A DNA stretch of 64,000 nt from Microdochium bolleyi (taxonomy: Eukaryota; Ascomycota; Sordariomycetes; Xylariales; Microdochiaceae), in contig KQ964285.1 in NCBI GenBank assembly GCA_001566295.1, positions 23,000-86,999 on the forward strand. Direction: 5' to 3'. Numbering within the stretch: position 1 is the first letter of the stretch; the number at the start of each line of letters is the position of its first letter. The notes below the pieces were generated by a model, which saw nothing but the letters and a program-made list of their open reading frames with translations, had not been told where the DNA came from and searched no databases. Below are positions 22,872-34,500 of this stretch, in pieces. The position numbers and the translations under genes were made by a program.

Positions 22872-25628
22872 ATGTCCCCCCCTGGCAGGGGAGGTCGCAT
22901 TGTCGACCTCGGTAGTCGCTCGCCGGCTCCGGCAGACAGCACCACCGACAGCAAGGCGACCTCTTCCACCACCCCCACTCCCAACATCACCACTCGGTAT
23001 CGCCGCAATGGCAAGCTGCAGTCGTGCGAGCCGTGCCGCAAGAGCAAGTTGCGCTGTGACCATGCGCTGCCCACTTGTGGCCGATGCATTCGCCGGCGCT
23101 GCGCGGACGCGTGTACCTATCACCCGAACCCCATGACACAGACTCGCCCGCTCTCGCCAGCACACACCGAGGCGTCGTCTAGTCGCCGCTCTCCCCCATC
23201 CCGCCGGAGCACAGATCCTCAGCCGCCTGCTTCCGTGTCGGCGGCTTCCTCGCGGCGTCCGTCGACAAGTGGCTGGACAGCCCATAGGCCACCCCAAAGT
23301 CCCTTGGCCAAAGACCCCTTTAGCACATTCAACAGCAATGTCCCTCTGCACACGCCCATGAGCCATGGCCCGTCATTGCCTTCACCGATAGCAAAGCCCT
23401 CGCCCTCGGAGCTTGGCTCCCAGGCACGGCAGCACCCTGTCAGGCCCTCACAGGTTTCACATAACCAGACTCCCCAGAGTTTGACCCCTGGCAACAACAT
23501 CTCCAGCCCTGTCAACCAGGACTATTTGGGCGCCACCTCCTTCTCATCTATCTTCTCCGAGTCGCTGGCCAAGTACGGCCTCGCTGCGGAGCTCCAATGC
23601 CTCAGACAATTCTCAGTCAACCCGCACGAGGGCAAGAACATCCTTGCTCCTCATGAGGATGCCGTCATGATCGAGCAAGGGTGCCGTGTGCTCGCGCTTT
23701 TCCAGGACCGCAAGCTCATTGATACCCTTGTTGAACGTCTCCTGGAGATCACAAATGGCTCAGCGGACATCTTTTGGGGCTCGATGATCCACGTCTGGCT
23801 GGAAGGGCTGTGGTCAGTTCACGGTCAGACACTGGAATCACAAGACCCCGTCGCCATTCGGGATCTCTGCGTCCTCATCTGGCGCAACACCAGCACACAG
23901 GTCTCGTACAATGGGGATACGACGCCGGAGCAGTGGCTGCAGGCTGCCACAGGCCGCAACATACGCTGGGAGGTGCTCGGTATCCTCCTCGCCGCAACCG
24001 GCGACTGCTGCATGTGCCTCACCTCCGCCGACTCCGTGTTCCCGCCTCAACTACCCCGTCTCGACCTGATGAACAGGCTATCCCGGAGTGCCAAATTGTG
24101 CCTCCTGTTCTGTCAGGACATCTCCGCCGCCATGGATGACCTCCTCCTCTTCCTGGCCCGCCTGATCTATATCGTCACCGTGTCGACTACCAGCCCCAGC
24201 TCCTTCGCCGTATACCAGGCCTCCGGCACTGTCATCAATGCTCTTATCGCCATGGGCTTGCACGAACCTGAGGCGCCGGGATCAGAACAACACGTCCCTT
24301 TTTTCCTCGCCGAGCTACGCAAGCGTGCCTTCGCCTCCAGCTTTGCACAGGAGGTCGGGCTCGCCACCTTCCTTGGCCGCCCTCCCCGCCTCTCCTACCG
24401 CTACTGCAGGTTCAGGCCCGCGTCGGGTCTTACCAACCAGGAGATCTTGCTCCCGGCCGCCGAGCGTGCAGAGCTACTCACCCGGCTCGATGCGCATGGC
24501 TTCCGCAAGGATGGCGTCATGAATGAGCAGGCCTTCCGCAAGATCTGGTGGCACCTGACCCCACGCCGCGAGGACATCCTCGACCTGTCGCTAGGCCAGT
24601 ACACACCCGACGAGTTGTTACGCAGGGCCGAAATGATCGGTGGCCAGATGGAGGATCTCTGGGCGATTCTGCCGCAGTCCATGCGCGATGCCCGCGACGG
24701 CCCTGTGGGCTACGAAAAACTGTCGCCGTTCGAGCGACTCCTGCATGACCTGTGCCGGCAGTCATTCCGCGCGAACAGCCTGCTGCTTGAGCGTACCTTG
24801 TTCCAGCATGTCCCCGGCATGTCATCAGACCGGCTTGTCCGGAACGCGCATGATTTCTTGGAGGATATGCTGCGTGCTGCCAAGAGGCCCGAGATGACGA
24901 CCATGTATCGGGCCGATGCCATCTCGCAGCTCGTCTTCCATGGCCTACGGTGTGCGGCGATATTGGCTGTCGAGCTGCTGCGCCGGGAGCAGCTGGGAAA
25001 CGGCAACATCAACAGCACCACCACCACCACAGCCAGTGCCAGCCAGGAGCCGGCCTTCTCGCGCGGCAAAACCATTCGCCTGCTCTCAGTATTCGTGTCG
25101 CAGCTGAGCATAGTCGAAGTCGGCGAAATGTGGTACCACAACTGCGAGCAAGGGACGAACCTGATCGGGCGGATCCTCGACAAGATCCTCGACCCCCAGG
25201 CACCGCCGCCGCCTGCAACACAGCAGCAACAACAACAAATCCATCAGCAGCAGCCACAACCACAAGCGCAACCGCCGTCATTGGTGGCGCTTGCGGGCGT
25301 GGCGGAACAGCATGGCGCGTCTCAAGACAGCCAACCCGCCATGGAAACCGTAACAAGCACGGGGCCTGGCGGGCAAGGCACAACAGTCACATTGACCCAC
25401 GATAAGGAGAACTGCATCTACCGCTGGCCGGACGCAAGCCACAATACCATCTCCCAGCAGCAGTACAGCAACTTCGGCTTGGCCGCTCCCACCACTGCCA
25501 ACGACATGGGCTCCACAGCCGTCGACCCATCGTCCTGGGACTTCTCTTTCAATTTCCCACTCGACGTGCCCCTGCTGGGCAACGACGCGGATCTGATGCA
25601 GTGGTTCGAAGCACAAGGTGCGTACTGA
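22872..25628 (+). CDS. Zn2Cys6 transcription factor with fungal MHR domain
   Basis: Single exon, 918 aa. The ATG at 22872 is followed by a short basic/Ser linker and the zinc cluster from about residue 52 (SCEPCRKSKLRCDHALPTCG, then RC and more Cys). Unlike most family members the cluster is not at the extreme N-terminus. A long Pro/Ser-rich spacer follows, then the MHR/fungal_trans region: helices around LSRSAKLCLLFCQD, DDLLLFLARLIYIVTVS and ELRKRAFASSFAQEVGLATFLGRPPRLSYRYC. The C-terminus has a Gln-rich stretch (QQQQQQIHQQQPQPQ) and an acidic/aromatic end, possible activation regions. It probably binds CGG-type half-sites as a dimer. The target pathway is unknown. The nearest other gene is the isomerase 2 kb upstream. 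Confidence 0.9.
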   Translation: MSPPGRGGRIVDLGSRSPAPADSTTDSKATSSTTPTPNITTRYRRNGKLQSCEPCRKSKLRCDHALPTCGRCIRRRCADACTYHPNPMTQTRPLSPAHTEASSSRRSPPSRRSTDPQPPASVSAASSRRPSTSGWTAHRPPQSPLAKDPFSTFNSNVPLHTPMSHGPSLPSPIAKPSPSELGSQARQHPVRPSQVSHNQTPQSLTPGNNISSPVNQDYLGATSFSSIFSESLAKYGLAAELQCLRQFSVNPHEGKNILAPHEDAVMIEQGCRVLALFQDRKLIDTLVERLLEITNGSADIFWGSMIHVWLEGLWSVHGQTLESQDPVAIRDLCVLIWRNTSTQVSYNGDTTPEQWLQAATGRNIRWEVLGILLAATGDCCMCLTSADSVFPPQLPRLDLMNRLSRSAKLCLLFCQDISAAMDDLLLFLARLIYIVTVSTTSPSSFAVYQASGTVINALIAMGLHEPEAPGSEQHVPFFLAELRKRAFASSFAQEVGLATFLGRPPRLSYRYCRFRPASGLTNQEILLPAAERAELLTRLDAHGFRKDGVMNEQAFRKIWWHLTPRREDILDLSLGQYTPDELLRRAEMIGGQMEDLWAILPQSMRDARDGPVGYEKLSPFERLLHDLCRQSFRANSLLLERTLFQHVPGMSSDRLVRNAHDFLEDMLRAAKRPEMTTMYRADAISQLVFHGLRCAAILAVELLRREQLGNGNINSTTTTTASASQEPAFSRGKTIRLLSVFVSQLSIVEVGEMWYHNCEQGTNLIGRILDKILDPQAPPPPATQQQQQQIHQQQPQPQAQPPSLVALAGVAEQHGASQDSQPAMETVTSTGPGGQGTTVTLTHDKENCIYRWPDASHNTISQQQYSNFGLAAPTTANDMGSTAVDPSSWDFSFNFPLDVPLLGNDADLMQWFEAQGAY

Positions 25629-28600
25629 TGGATCTGAAAGGTCTAAAAGTCTGGCAGCCAGCAGCATCAAACATTCCGAGGTCAAGAAGCAAAGACGTTC
25701 GGGCGTTCAACATGGTGATATAATGAGTCAGTAGGGGGTGTCAGAGGCGTCAATAGTGATTCGGTGTTACCTGGAATGGGGCAACTTCAGTATAGATAAG
25801 GCAGTGCTATCAGCCATGTTTCCAAGTTTTTTCTTTGCGTCTCTCATCCGCTCTCAGCCTTTGGATCTATGAAAACCTCACGATAACGTTCATTTTGCCA
25901 ACCGTGGCTTATTTCATGTCATTGGTGTTGACTACCTTCTTGATACCGAAAACTGCCTGGTTTTGTGCACATCTTCCACTAAGAACAATGAGTCGTGCAT
26001 ATCTAAAACATTATTGTGCCCAGCAGGTGGTTATCATTACGAGCTTGGGGAGGCTACACATATCACCAACGCCACAAAGTTTCCTGAGAACGCCATATTT
26101 ACTATCTCTATGTGATGCGATCAGAGCTCAATTTGAGCCTTACTCATGCAGCAGCATCAGGGGAAAGTGGCACCCCACGCATGTTTTCACGCATCTCAAA
26201 GACACTACAAAAGAGCCCAGCCGGGGCGCATGTACCTGCAGCTTGAGTGCTCCGAAGGACCTATTTCTCCTGTGGAAGTAATTGCCGGGTATCTTTTTGC
26301 GTGGCTGAGACTTGCACGGATGGCTGCATACGTGCGTACGGTACGAATGACTCGAACATCGGGACGCCTTGCCTGGAGTCGCTGCACTGCTGACCGTGGA
26401 CATGGGATTTTGATGAGATAAGCACATTGCGTTGGGATTCGCATGGTCTAAACTGGACCACTTTTTCGTTCAACTTGCTGCTCGAACGCCCCCTTGCAGA
26501 AAGTTGTCGCAGTCCACTGTCGTGCGTCACCAGGCTCCGCGGAGTTACCCCCCCGTCTGGAGCCCGAGCCCAAATAACGCAATAGGCTGAGGGATCAATC
26601 ACACGATGCGCTGCACGGTCCTGTCTGTTGAAGTATACGACCCACAAAGATTGTGCCACTAATAAAGAGAGAGTTCTGTTTGTTGAAGCATGCCCTCGAT
26701 GCACGTCCAATGAGAACAGCTTCCGGCCAGTCGTGTATAATATTTGACCCTGAATGTCTCAAGGCTCTTGGTCTAGACCACTCACGTTGCCATGGTTGCA
26801 AAGTGAAATGCCCATCAACCCGAATCTCCAGTGTCCTTTGCAAAGCCCGAACATGGAAGGCATTCAAAATAGGAGAGGCGATGCGGCAGAAACGCTTCCT
26901 CATTCCTGTCCGGCGGGACGACACGAAGGTTCTGTGCAAGACGCCTCACGGCGCTAAATGCTGGGTTCAGAACGGGACGTTATCTGTCTCGGCTGCCGCC
27001 CTCATTCATTCTGCAGTGGCATTTACGTTTAAGCGCGAAGGATCGCGAGCGGGAAACCACGCAAGTCGCAAACCTACCCTTATCTGGGGTGGCCCGGCAA
27101 ATGCCCCCTCTTTGCCGCTTGGAAGCTGCCAAGATCGGCATACTGCAGCGGCTTGTCTCAATCATCTAGCCAAACACCTGACCCTGGCATCAGATACCAT
27201 ACTAATCTCTGACATCTGCAATGCATCAACGGAAGGGCCCGAGCCGCTCTGGACGAAGTCTGATATGTGACACGATAAGCACTCGTGGGGTATCTCCGCA
27301 CACACGAATCAGATCCTGGTCCAATTGGCGCTTCCCGAAGAGCAAGCGTAGTGTCCCAAGGTCGCTCTATCCCCGAGGTTGCACAAGCTCGCCCTGTTGT
27401 CTCAGCTTAGTCCTGCTCTGCATGACGAAACCCGGAGAAAAGGGCAATTTTCAAGGGTGGGTGTCCGTGGGTGTCTCTGGACCAGCCTCAACGCATGTCT
27501 TACTATTTTGGGACGCGACCACAGGGAAGTGGTCGACGGAAGTGCTTACGTGTGCAGATCCGCGACGGGGACACACATGCCTGAAATCAAAGAAACGCGA
27601 ATAGCGAACTGGGGAAACTGTGACTAAAGGGTGTGTGATAAAGTCCGAAGTTCAGTCGCCCCCTCTTTATGACTTGCCGGCGAGCCGCTCCAATGAGACG
27701 TCCAGCGGGATTGGGAATGTCTGGTCTTACTTGGGATTCATGCCAAAATACTGCACGATCATTCGCTGGTGCAGACAGCACCAAGAGACCGTTCCAAAAC
27801 ATGTCTTGGAGAGGTTGTACTAAAGCCTTGCTAAAGCATGAAGGGCCTACTCCATTGTGAGGCATGAACGGCGGGATCAGCCGTGCTGTCTTGTCGCGAT
27901 ATCCCGGGCGGCGACCGGCCGAGTGGCCACGCGGTGGAATCTGTCGGAATCAAGCGGAGGTCATGATTACAAATCTGTCTCGATGGAGGCCTGTTTCTCC
28001 TAGCCAGCACCTGCGGGTATGCCAGATCGCCAGAGTGGTCGTTCTTTGCGCTGATGCAACCCTTTTTGGCCTATCATACCACACGGGATCATTGCTGATT
28101 CCAACAGGCCTCAAGATTGGTCTGCACAAATGCTGTCTCGAAACCCTGGCCCGCAGCGGAGCAAGTCTGCGACAACTACACTTGGCAAGTCCACGCATCC
28201 GCCGCCAATCGTTTGCTGGCTATGGAGAAGCGATAACGCTGTGCGGACGCGTGATCACACTGGGCTTGTCTTGATATCGGATCGGGCCGTCGCAGAATGC
28301 GCACCGAGACTTTCTCGCCACGGATTTTCTGTGCTCGTTCCATGCCGTGGCCGACTTACTCGCCCTGCGCTGGGGCTGAGGGACATCTAGATATCCCAGA
28401 ACGGCAACTTGTTCATCTCCATCATAGGAGGACAGAAATGGCCTATGTCACTGCAGATCGGCGAGGGCAGCGCCTACAAGCGCTGCCGATCGCATGGTAG
28501 GTCGACCTGGAGATAATGCTCCGAGACGCCACGAAGACCTTTTCATGACTAACGAATGCAAGCATGGGATTGCCTACCCCAGTATCCCAGCAGTCGCCCA

Positions 28601-29321
28601 TGGCCAAAGCTTCTTTTTGAGTCGTTTCCAGTCCTGGTATCCAAGAATGTTGAGGCTGACTGATCGATATCGAGATTGTCAGTATGCTGTCTGAAGAGAA
28701 GAAGCTTCGGTCCCCTGTTTACCGAGTTGCGGAGTAGGACTCTCCTCATGAGCTTTCCATAACTTGTTAAAGCCGGCCGGAGAATGATGACCTGCGCCGT
28801 GGCGCGCGGGGGCTTCACATAAGACAGTGGAGTAAATATTCCTTGCAGCGGCTCCGAGCCGTGTGCACGGCTGAGACATACCAGTCCGAGCTTGGCCAGG
28901 TGAACAAGGGTGCAAGAAACCTTCGATAGGCTCTAAGCCAGGGATGAGGATACTGCCGAGTTTGACAGGTACCGGCGGTATTTTGTCGCTGACCTGGCTG
29001 AGACAAAGTACGAGCACGCCAACCCCGGGCGAGCTTCGGCATCTCGAGGCTTATCGTGACTGTTAGCCATGGTGTGCCACACGAAACACCACCCGCTGCC
29101 GAAGTGGCGTCCAACCCTTTATGCTCGAGAGCCATGTCTGGATGTGACTTACGGCTGGGACCTCATTGACGCGTGGTGCATGCATGGACAGAACAATGAT
29201 AAGCTACGTCATATGAGGTCACAAGACTGCATGTTATCTGCAATGATGGTGTGCATGCTGCATTACGATAGATGCCACAAACCGACGTGATATTCTGGAG
29301 TAGAGGAGCAAGAGTACGAGC
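25629..29321. other. Long intergenic region, no gene recognised
   Basis: About 3.7 kb between the 918-aa regulator and the FSH1-type hydrolase. The longest open frame (26653-27270, +) has no recognisable domain, no proper start context and incoherent composition. I found no exon chain with good splice sites, no tRNA and no repeat array. It marks a natural left border of the PKS neighbourhood. Confidence 0.45.
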
Positions 29322-30236
29322 CTAGAGTGCGAAATCACTCCGCAGGATTGTCTTCTTGACAATCTCGCTGAACCTGCGGTTGTGCTCGACCGTGTGTGGT
29401 ACATCGTGATCGCCATCGTGAATATACATGGATGCGGTTTCAGGATCGCAGAGATTGTAGAGCCCAACAGCGTGGCCGATGAAAATGTCCCGAGTGCCCC
29501 AAGTGTGCGCAGTCGGAATATTGATCCGCTCCTCCGTGATGCCCGGGTGATAGCAGTGTGGCTTCAGGTGCTTGTTCGTGGGGTTGGTGTGCATCTCGTG
29601 CAGCTGGAGGCGTCTCTCCTCCCAGTTGGGGAACATGTCGGTGAGAATCGTGTCGCCGAAGAACTGCAGTTCGGTAGGCGTCGCGTTCTCTTTCGTGGCA
29701 AGATTGATCCAGTCGTCTGCCTCGACCGACAAGGGGTTTTGGCTCATCAGGAGGCCGTAGACATCGTGACCATACTCCTCGCTCCACGTGAATGGGAGTG
29801 CCCCAGCGATGAAAATGGCGAAGCGGAAGAGGGGCGGCGCGTGGGGTTTCTCGTTCTGGTGCTTGAGGATGAGCGACGATGCAAGCATGGATCCCTGTGT
29901 TTTCATAATCAGCGGCGACCTTGTCCAAGGTTTTCAAAACCGAGCATCACGTACTTCAGAAACTCCCATGACCCCGTCAAATGGACCCTCTTCTTCAATG
30001 TATTCTTCGATGCGCCCGAGCGCGTTACCAATTTCCTCGGTGGTTAAGAATTCGATATATGTCAGGTAGGGACCTGGAAAGACCTCGCGCAAGAACTTCT
30101 GCGGCACCACTTCCTTGTTGCCATCGAAGAACTCATACTCGTAATCGTCAGGGAGAAAAGTCCGGAGCTTCTCCGTTTTCGCTTGGAAGATCGCCGAGTT
30201 GATGGCAGTTCCGTGGAGACAGAGGATGCGAACCAT
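29322..30236 (-). CDS. FSH1-family serine hydrolase (LovG-like; candidate PKS product-releasing enzyme)
   Basis: Two exons (30236-29955, 29894-29322; 60-nt intron, GTACGT...ACACAG) give 284 aa. The start MVRILCLHGTAINSAIF is typical of the family. The intron falls inside the nucleophile elbow: splicing creates GVSEG, with Ser about residue 93. Further motifs are FRFAIFIAGALPF, IPTAHTWGTRDIFIG (acid region) and YIHDGDHDVPHT (catalytic His). FSH1/DUF341 hydrolases next to HR-PKSs, such as LovG in lovastatin biosynthesis, cleave the finished chain from the ACP. The divergent neighbour 1.35 kb away is an HR-PKS that lacks its own thioesterase, so the same role is likely here. That is inference from family and position. 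Confidence 0.9.
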
Positions 30237-31588
30237 TTTGCGCAATGGGCGGGTTGGCGGTGTTGGTAGATTCGTTAGAGAAACTTGAAGCTCGAAATGA
30301 TGATACTGGTGATTTCTCAGCGAACAACAGACAGCTGGTAGGCTAAGAATTATGATAGCCACCACAAGCAAGGGACAGGTTGGAGCCAAGACAATTTGTG
30401 GTCGGAAGTAGTCGTCGATCTGTACCTCAAAAGATCTTCAAGCCTCACGGTTGCACGATGCCCATATCTTAGCCTTATGCTTAAATGTGGCTTTGGTGCA
30501 ACGCCGCCATGTACGTAAGTGGAAGGCCGGTGGCATATCAGGGCGGCCCTGTAACACAAGCGCGAGGATCAGCCACCGCTGGTCACACATGGAATGTCCT
30601 CAATGCATTGAATGGCCCGGAGGCGCTGAGACAGAGCGACAATCGCCGATAGGTCTTACCGTACTCGGCCAGCACGCAAGACACTCGACGACAGACAGAA
30701 AGCCCCTCGCCTCGCCTAGCTCGCGCTTGGACAGGCAAATGGTAAGTCCCTCAGCACCCTTGTGTCCAATCCCCTTGCAGTGTCGCTTGGCCTCGTGGAT
30801 GTGCCACGCTATCACATCAAAACAGGCAGGTCCCAAGACTTGCACATTTTGGTTTAGTCACGGTCTGTCATGGACTATGTGAAACACCACTGCCTACGAG
30901 CAGTGTCTACCATTGGGCAGCAGTGGCCCTAACCACCCCCCACACTCACTGAGTGTCTCAACGCCTTCAGAGACTGTCTGAAGTCCACGTAGCCCCATCC
31001 TTTTCTGGTGGCACTGGTCCATCTGGCCTGCGAGGAGTGTGCAATCCGTATCGAGAGAGATATGGCCGTGGACGACTGAGTTCGCTTAGCATGACGCATG
31101 GCCTCTGACCGAGACAGCAGGATGGCTGGCAGCTGACACATTCACACACAAGGGGGGAGGAGGACCACTGATCAAGACATGGTAAGTGAAGAAAAACTAT
31201 GGCATTCAAGGCTCTGGAAACACGGAAGTATAGATATGAGGGCCCTGCCCTGGAGTTCCTCTGATGAAGCACTCAGTCAGGGCGGCAGTCTCCAAGGTTC
31301 TCACCAACTCTTCATCACCCCATCAATACAACCGAGAGGTTTCGCTCTCGCGATTCTCATGATCATACACATGCACAACTTCCCCTGATCACTATTACGC
31401 GGCTTTCAACTAGCCTTAGTGATACAGCCTTTACGAATCTCTTCTTTCTTCCGTGCGGTGTATACGCGCGCAGGACATCCATTCATCGTCCTATACTATA
31501 CCCCTTGACGCCGTTTCGAGTGTCACTAGTCCACAGCACAAAGCTCGTTCCAGCTCAACAACCTGCATAACACGGCCCGATTGACAGC
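30237..31588. promoter_or_regulatory. Divergent promoter region of the FSH1-type hydrolase and the HR-PKS
   Basis: It separates two head-to-head genes that probably act in one pathway. No coding exon recognised. A TACTATAC box lies near 31493, about 95 bases before the PKS ATG. I found no clear inverted CGG repeat. Confidence 0.5.
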
Positions 31589-34500
31589 ATGTCTGACTCG
31601 GCCATTGCCATTGTTGGAGTCGCCTGCCGCTTCCCCGGCGGAGCTGAGAGCCCTGATGAGTTTTACGACATGCTGGTCCAAGGCAGAGATGCCTGGTCCA
31701 AGATTCCCTCCACGCGCTACAAGGGAGAGGCTTTCACGCATGCCAATCGCGACAGGCCCGGAAGTCTGGTATGTTGGTTGATTCCGCCCAGATCATCGCT
31801 GCTTCGGATGCACTAACACGTTCCCTACCAGGTCACGGACGGCGGTTACTTCCTGAAGCGGGACGTCTCCAAGTGGGATGCCCCTTTCTTCGCCACCTCT
31901 GCCGTTGAGGCGACTGCTATTGATCCGCAGCAGCGTATCCTTCTCGAGCTCGCGTACGAGTCTCTTGAGAGCGCCGGTATCCCTATCGAGGATATCTCGG
32001 ACACCGAAGCTGCCTGCTTTGTCGGTGGCTTCACCCACGACTACAAGAACATTGTCAGTCGTGACATCCACGCCACACCCCAGTACGGTATCACGGGCTG
32101 TGCACAGTCTCTCTTGTCCAACCGTCTGAGTTGGTTTTTGTGAGTGGTATCCCCAAGATCTCGTAGTCGGGGCAAGTACTTGGCTGACGGGGCATCATTG
32201 TGCTCAGCAACTTGAGAGGAGCGTCAGTGTCTGTTGATACTGCCTGCTCGAGCTCGCTGGCGGCCCTGCATCTGGCATGCGAGACCATCCGCTCCGGCAG
32301 CAACAAGACCCGTGTTGCTTTGGTTGGAGGTACAAACCTCATTCTGGACCCTGATGGTGAGTTCGCTTCTGCGAGACATCCCTTTGGCCCTGGACGAATA
32401 CTAACTCGGCGTCCTGCATAGACCCGACCCAGCTGAACCAGATGGGCTTCCTCAGTCCCGATGGACGATGCTTCGCTTTTGACTCACGTGCCAATGGATA
32501 CGCCCGCGGCGAGGGTATCTGCATGATGGTTGTCAAGCACATTGATGACGCGATCCGTGATGGCGACCCGATCCGCGCTGTCATCCGCGCTACTGGCCTC
32601 AACCAGGACGGCAAGACTGCTGGTATCGTCCTGCCGCACCAGGACGCGCAGATGGAGCTTATCAAGACCACGTACGAGCTTGCCGGCCTTGACCCTGCCG
32701 ATACGCAGTACGTCGAGTTTCACGGGACAGGCACCAAGGCCGGTGACCCGACAGAGATGGGTGCCATCGCGCGTACCATTTCCAAGGCTCGCACCAGCAA
32801 GGTGCCCCTCTACTGCGGCTCCGTCAAGACGCAGATCGGCCACACCGAAGGCACAGCCGGTATTGCTGGTGTGCTCAAGTGCGCACTGGCTCTGGAGAGA
32901 GGCCTGATCCCGCCCCATCTAAACCTGATCAAGCCCAACCCCAGACTTCAGCTCGATGCCTGGAACATTGTGCTCCCCAATAAGGCTATCCCCTGGCCCG
33001 AGTCGGAGACAGGTCTGCATCGTGCCAGTGTCAACAACTTTGGATTTGGTGGCACAAACGCCCACTGTATCCTGGATGATGCGCCCAGCTATCTCCGCTC
33101 CCGCGGCGTTGCCGTCGAGAAGCATGTCCGTCTAACTGATGGTGCTTGGTCGACTGCCAGACACCCGCGGATCTTTGCCCTCTCAGCCCCTGAGCAGGAG
33201 GCCACTGCCCGCCAGCGCAAGGGTCTCTCCGAGTACCTCAAGATGTCGCCTGAGAACATCGACGATCTGGCTCACACCCTGGCCAGCCGCCGCTCCAAGT
33301 TCCAGTGGCGTCACACTGTCGTGGCTCGTGACCTCGACGAGCTTCGCGGCACGCTCGAGGATGATGCGATCAAGCCGGCCAAGGTGCTCGCACAGAACAA
33401 CGTCGCCTACGTCTTTACGGGCCAGGGCGCGCAGTGGTATGCCATGGGTCGCGAGCTGCTGGCGTACGAAGTCTTCGCGGCGTCTGTCACCGAGTCGGCT
33501 GCCATGATGATGCAAATGGGCGCTTCCTGGAACGCGTTGAAGGAGCTGCTGGCTTCCGAGACATCGTCCAAGATCAACCAGGCTGAGTTCTCGCAGCCGC
33601 TCTGCGCGGTTCTGCAAATTGCTCTCACTGACCTTCTTGCTGACTGGGGTGTCAAGCCTCACGCTGTACTTGGCCACTCGTCCGGTGAGATCGCTGCTGC
33701 TTATGCATCAGGGGGCCTGTCCAAACTGGACTGCCTGAAGCTCGGCTACCACAGAGGTATCGTGTCCAAGCACGCCAAGGCCCTGCACCCCGATGGCGGC
33801 ATGATGGCTGTCGGCCTCAGCCCGGCCGATGTCCACGCGTACCTTGACCAGGTTGAGGGCATCGTTGTCGTCGCCTGCGTCAACAGCCCGGCCAGTGTCA
33901 CTCTCTCGGGCGACAAGACGGCCCTGCTGCAGCTGCAGAAGATCTTCAACGACAAGAGCGTCTTCAACAGGCTGCTCCAGGTCGAGACGGCGTACCACAG
34001 CCCGCACATGCGCAGCGTCGCCGAGGAGTACCGCAACGCCATTGCCGACATCAAGCCGCGCACCGACGCCACGACATCGTTCTACTCGTCCGTCTACAGC
34101 CGTCTCATCACCCCTGCCGAGCTCGGCCCGGACTACTGGGTCGCCAACCTGTGCTCGCCGGTCGAGTTCGTCGGCGCCCTCGACGCTGCCCTCTACAAGG
34201 ACGCCGCGAAGCGTGTCGTAAAGCCCAAGAGCAAGGGAGTCCAGACGCTGCTCGAGCTCGGCCCGCACTCTGCCCTGGCCGGTCCCATCAAGCAGTACAA
34301 GAACATGCGCACCGACTTTGACACCGTCGTGTACGAGACTGCCCTTCTCCGCGGCAAGGACGCTGCCGTGACGGCAGTGACCCTTGCCGGCAAGCTGTGG
34401 GCTCGCGGAGTGCCCGTCAACCTCGCCATGGTCAACGAGCCCAGCGGCAAGCCCGCCGCGCACAACACGCTGCACACGCTCCCCTCGTACCCCTGGAACC

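Noticed and set aside
20224..25628. Assigning the isomerase and the 918-aa regulator to the PKS cluster
   Set aside because: They are separated from the PKS neighbourhood by 3.7 kb of gene-poor DNA and share no sequence evidence of common control.
26653..27270. 205-codon open frame in a gene-poor stretch
   Set aside because: No domain, no good start context, incoherent composition; it does not join any flanking exon.
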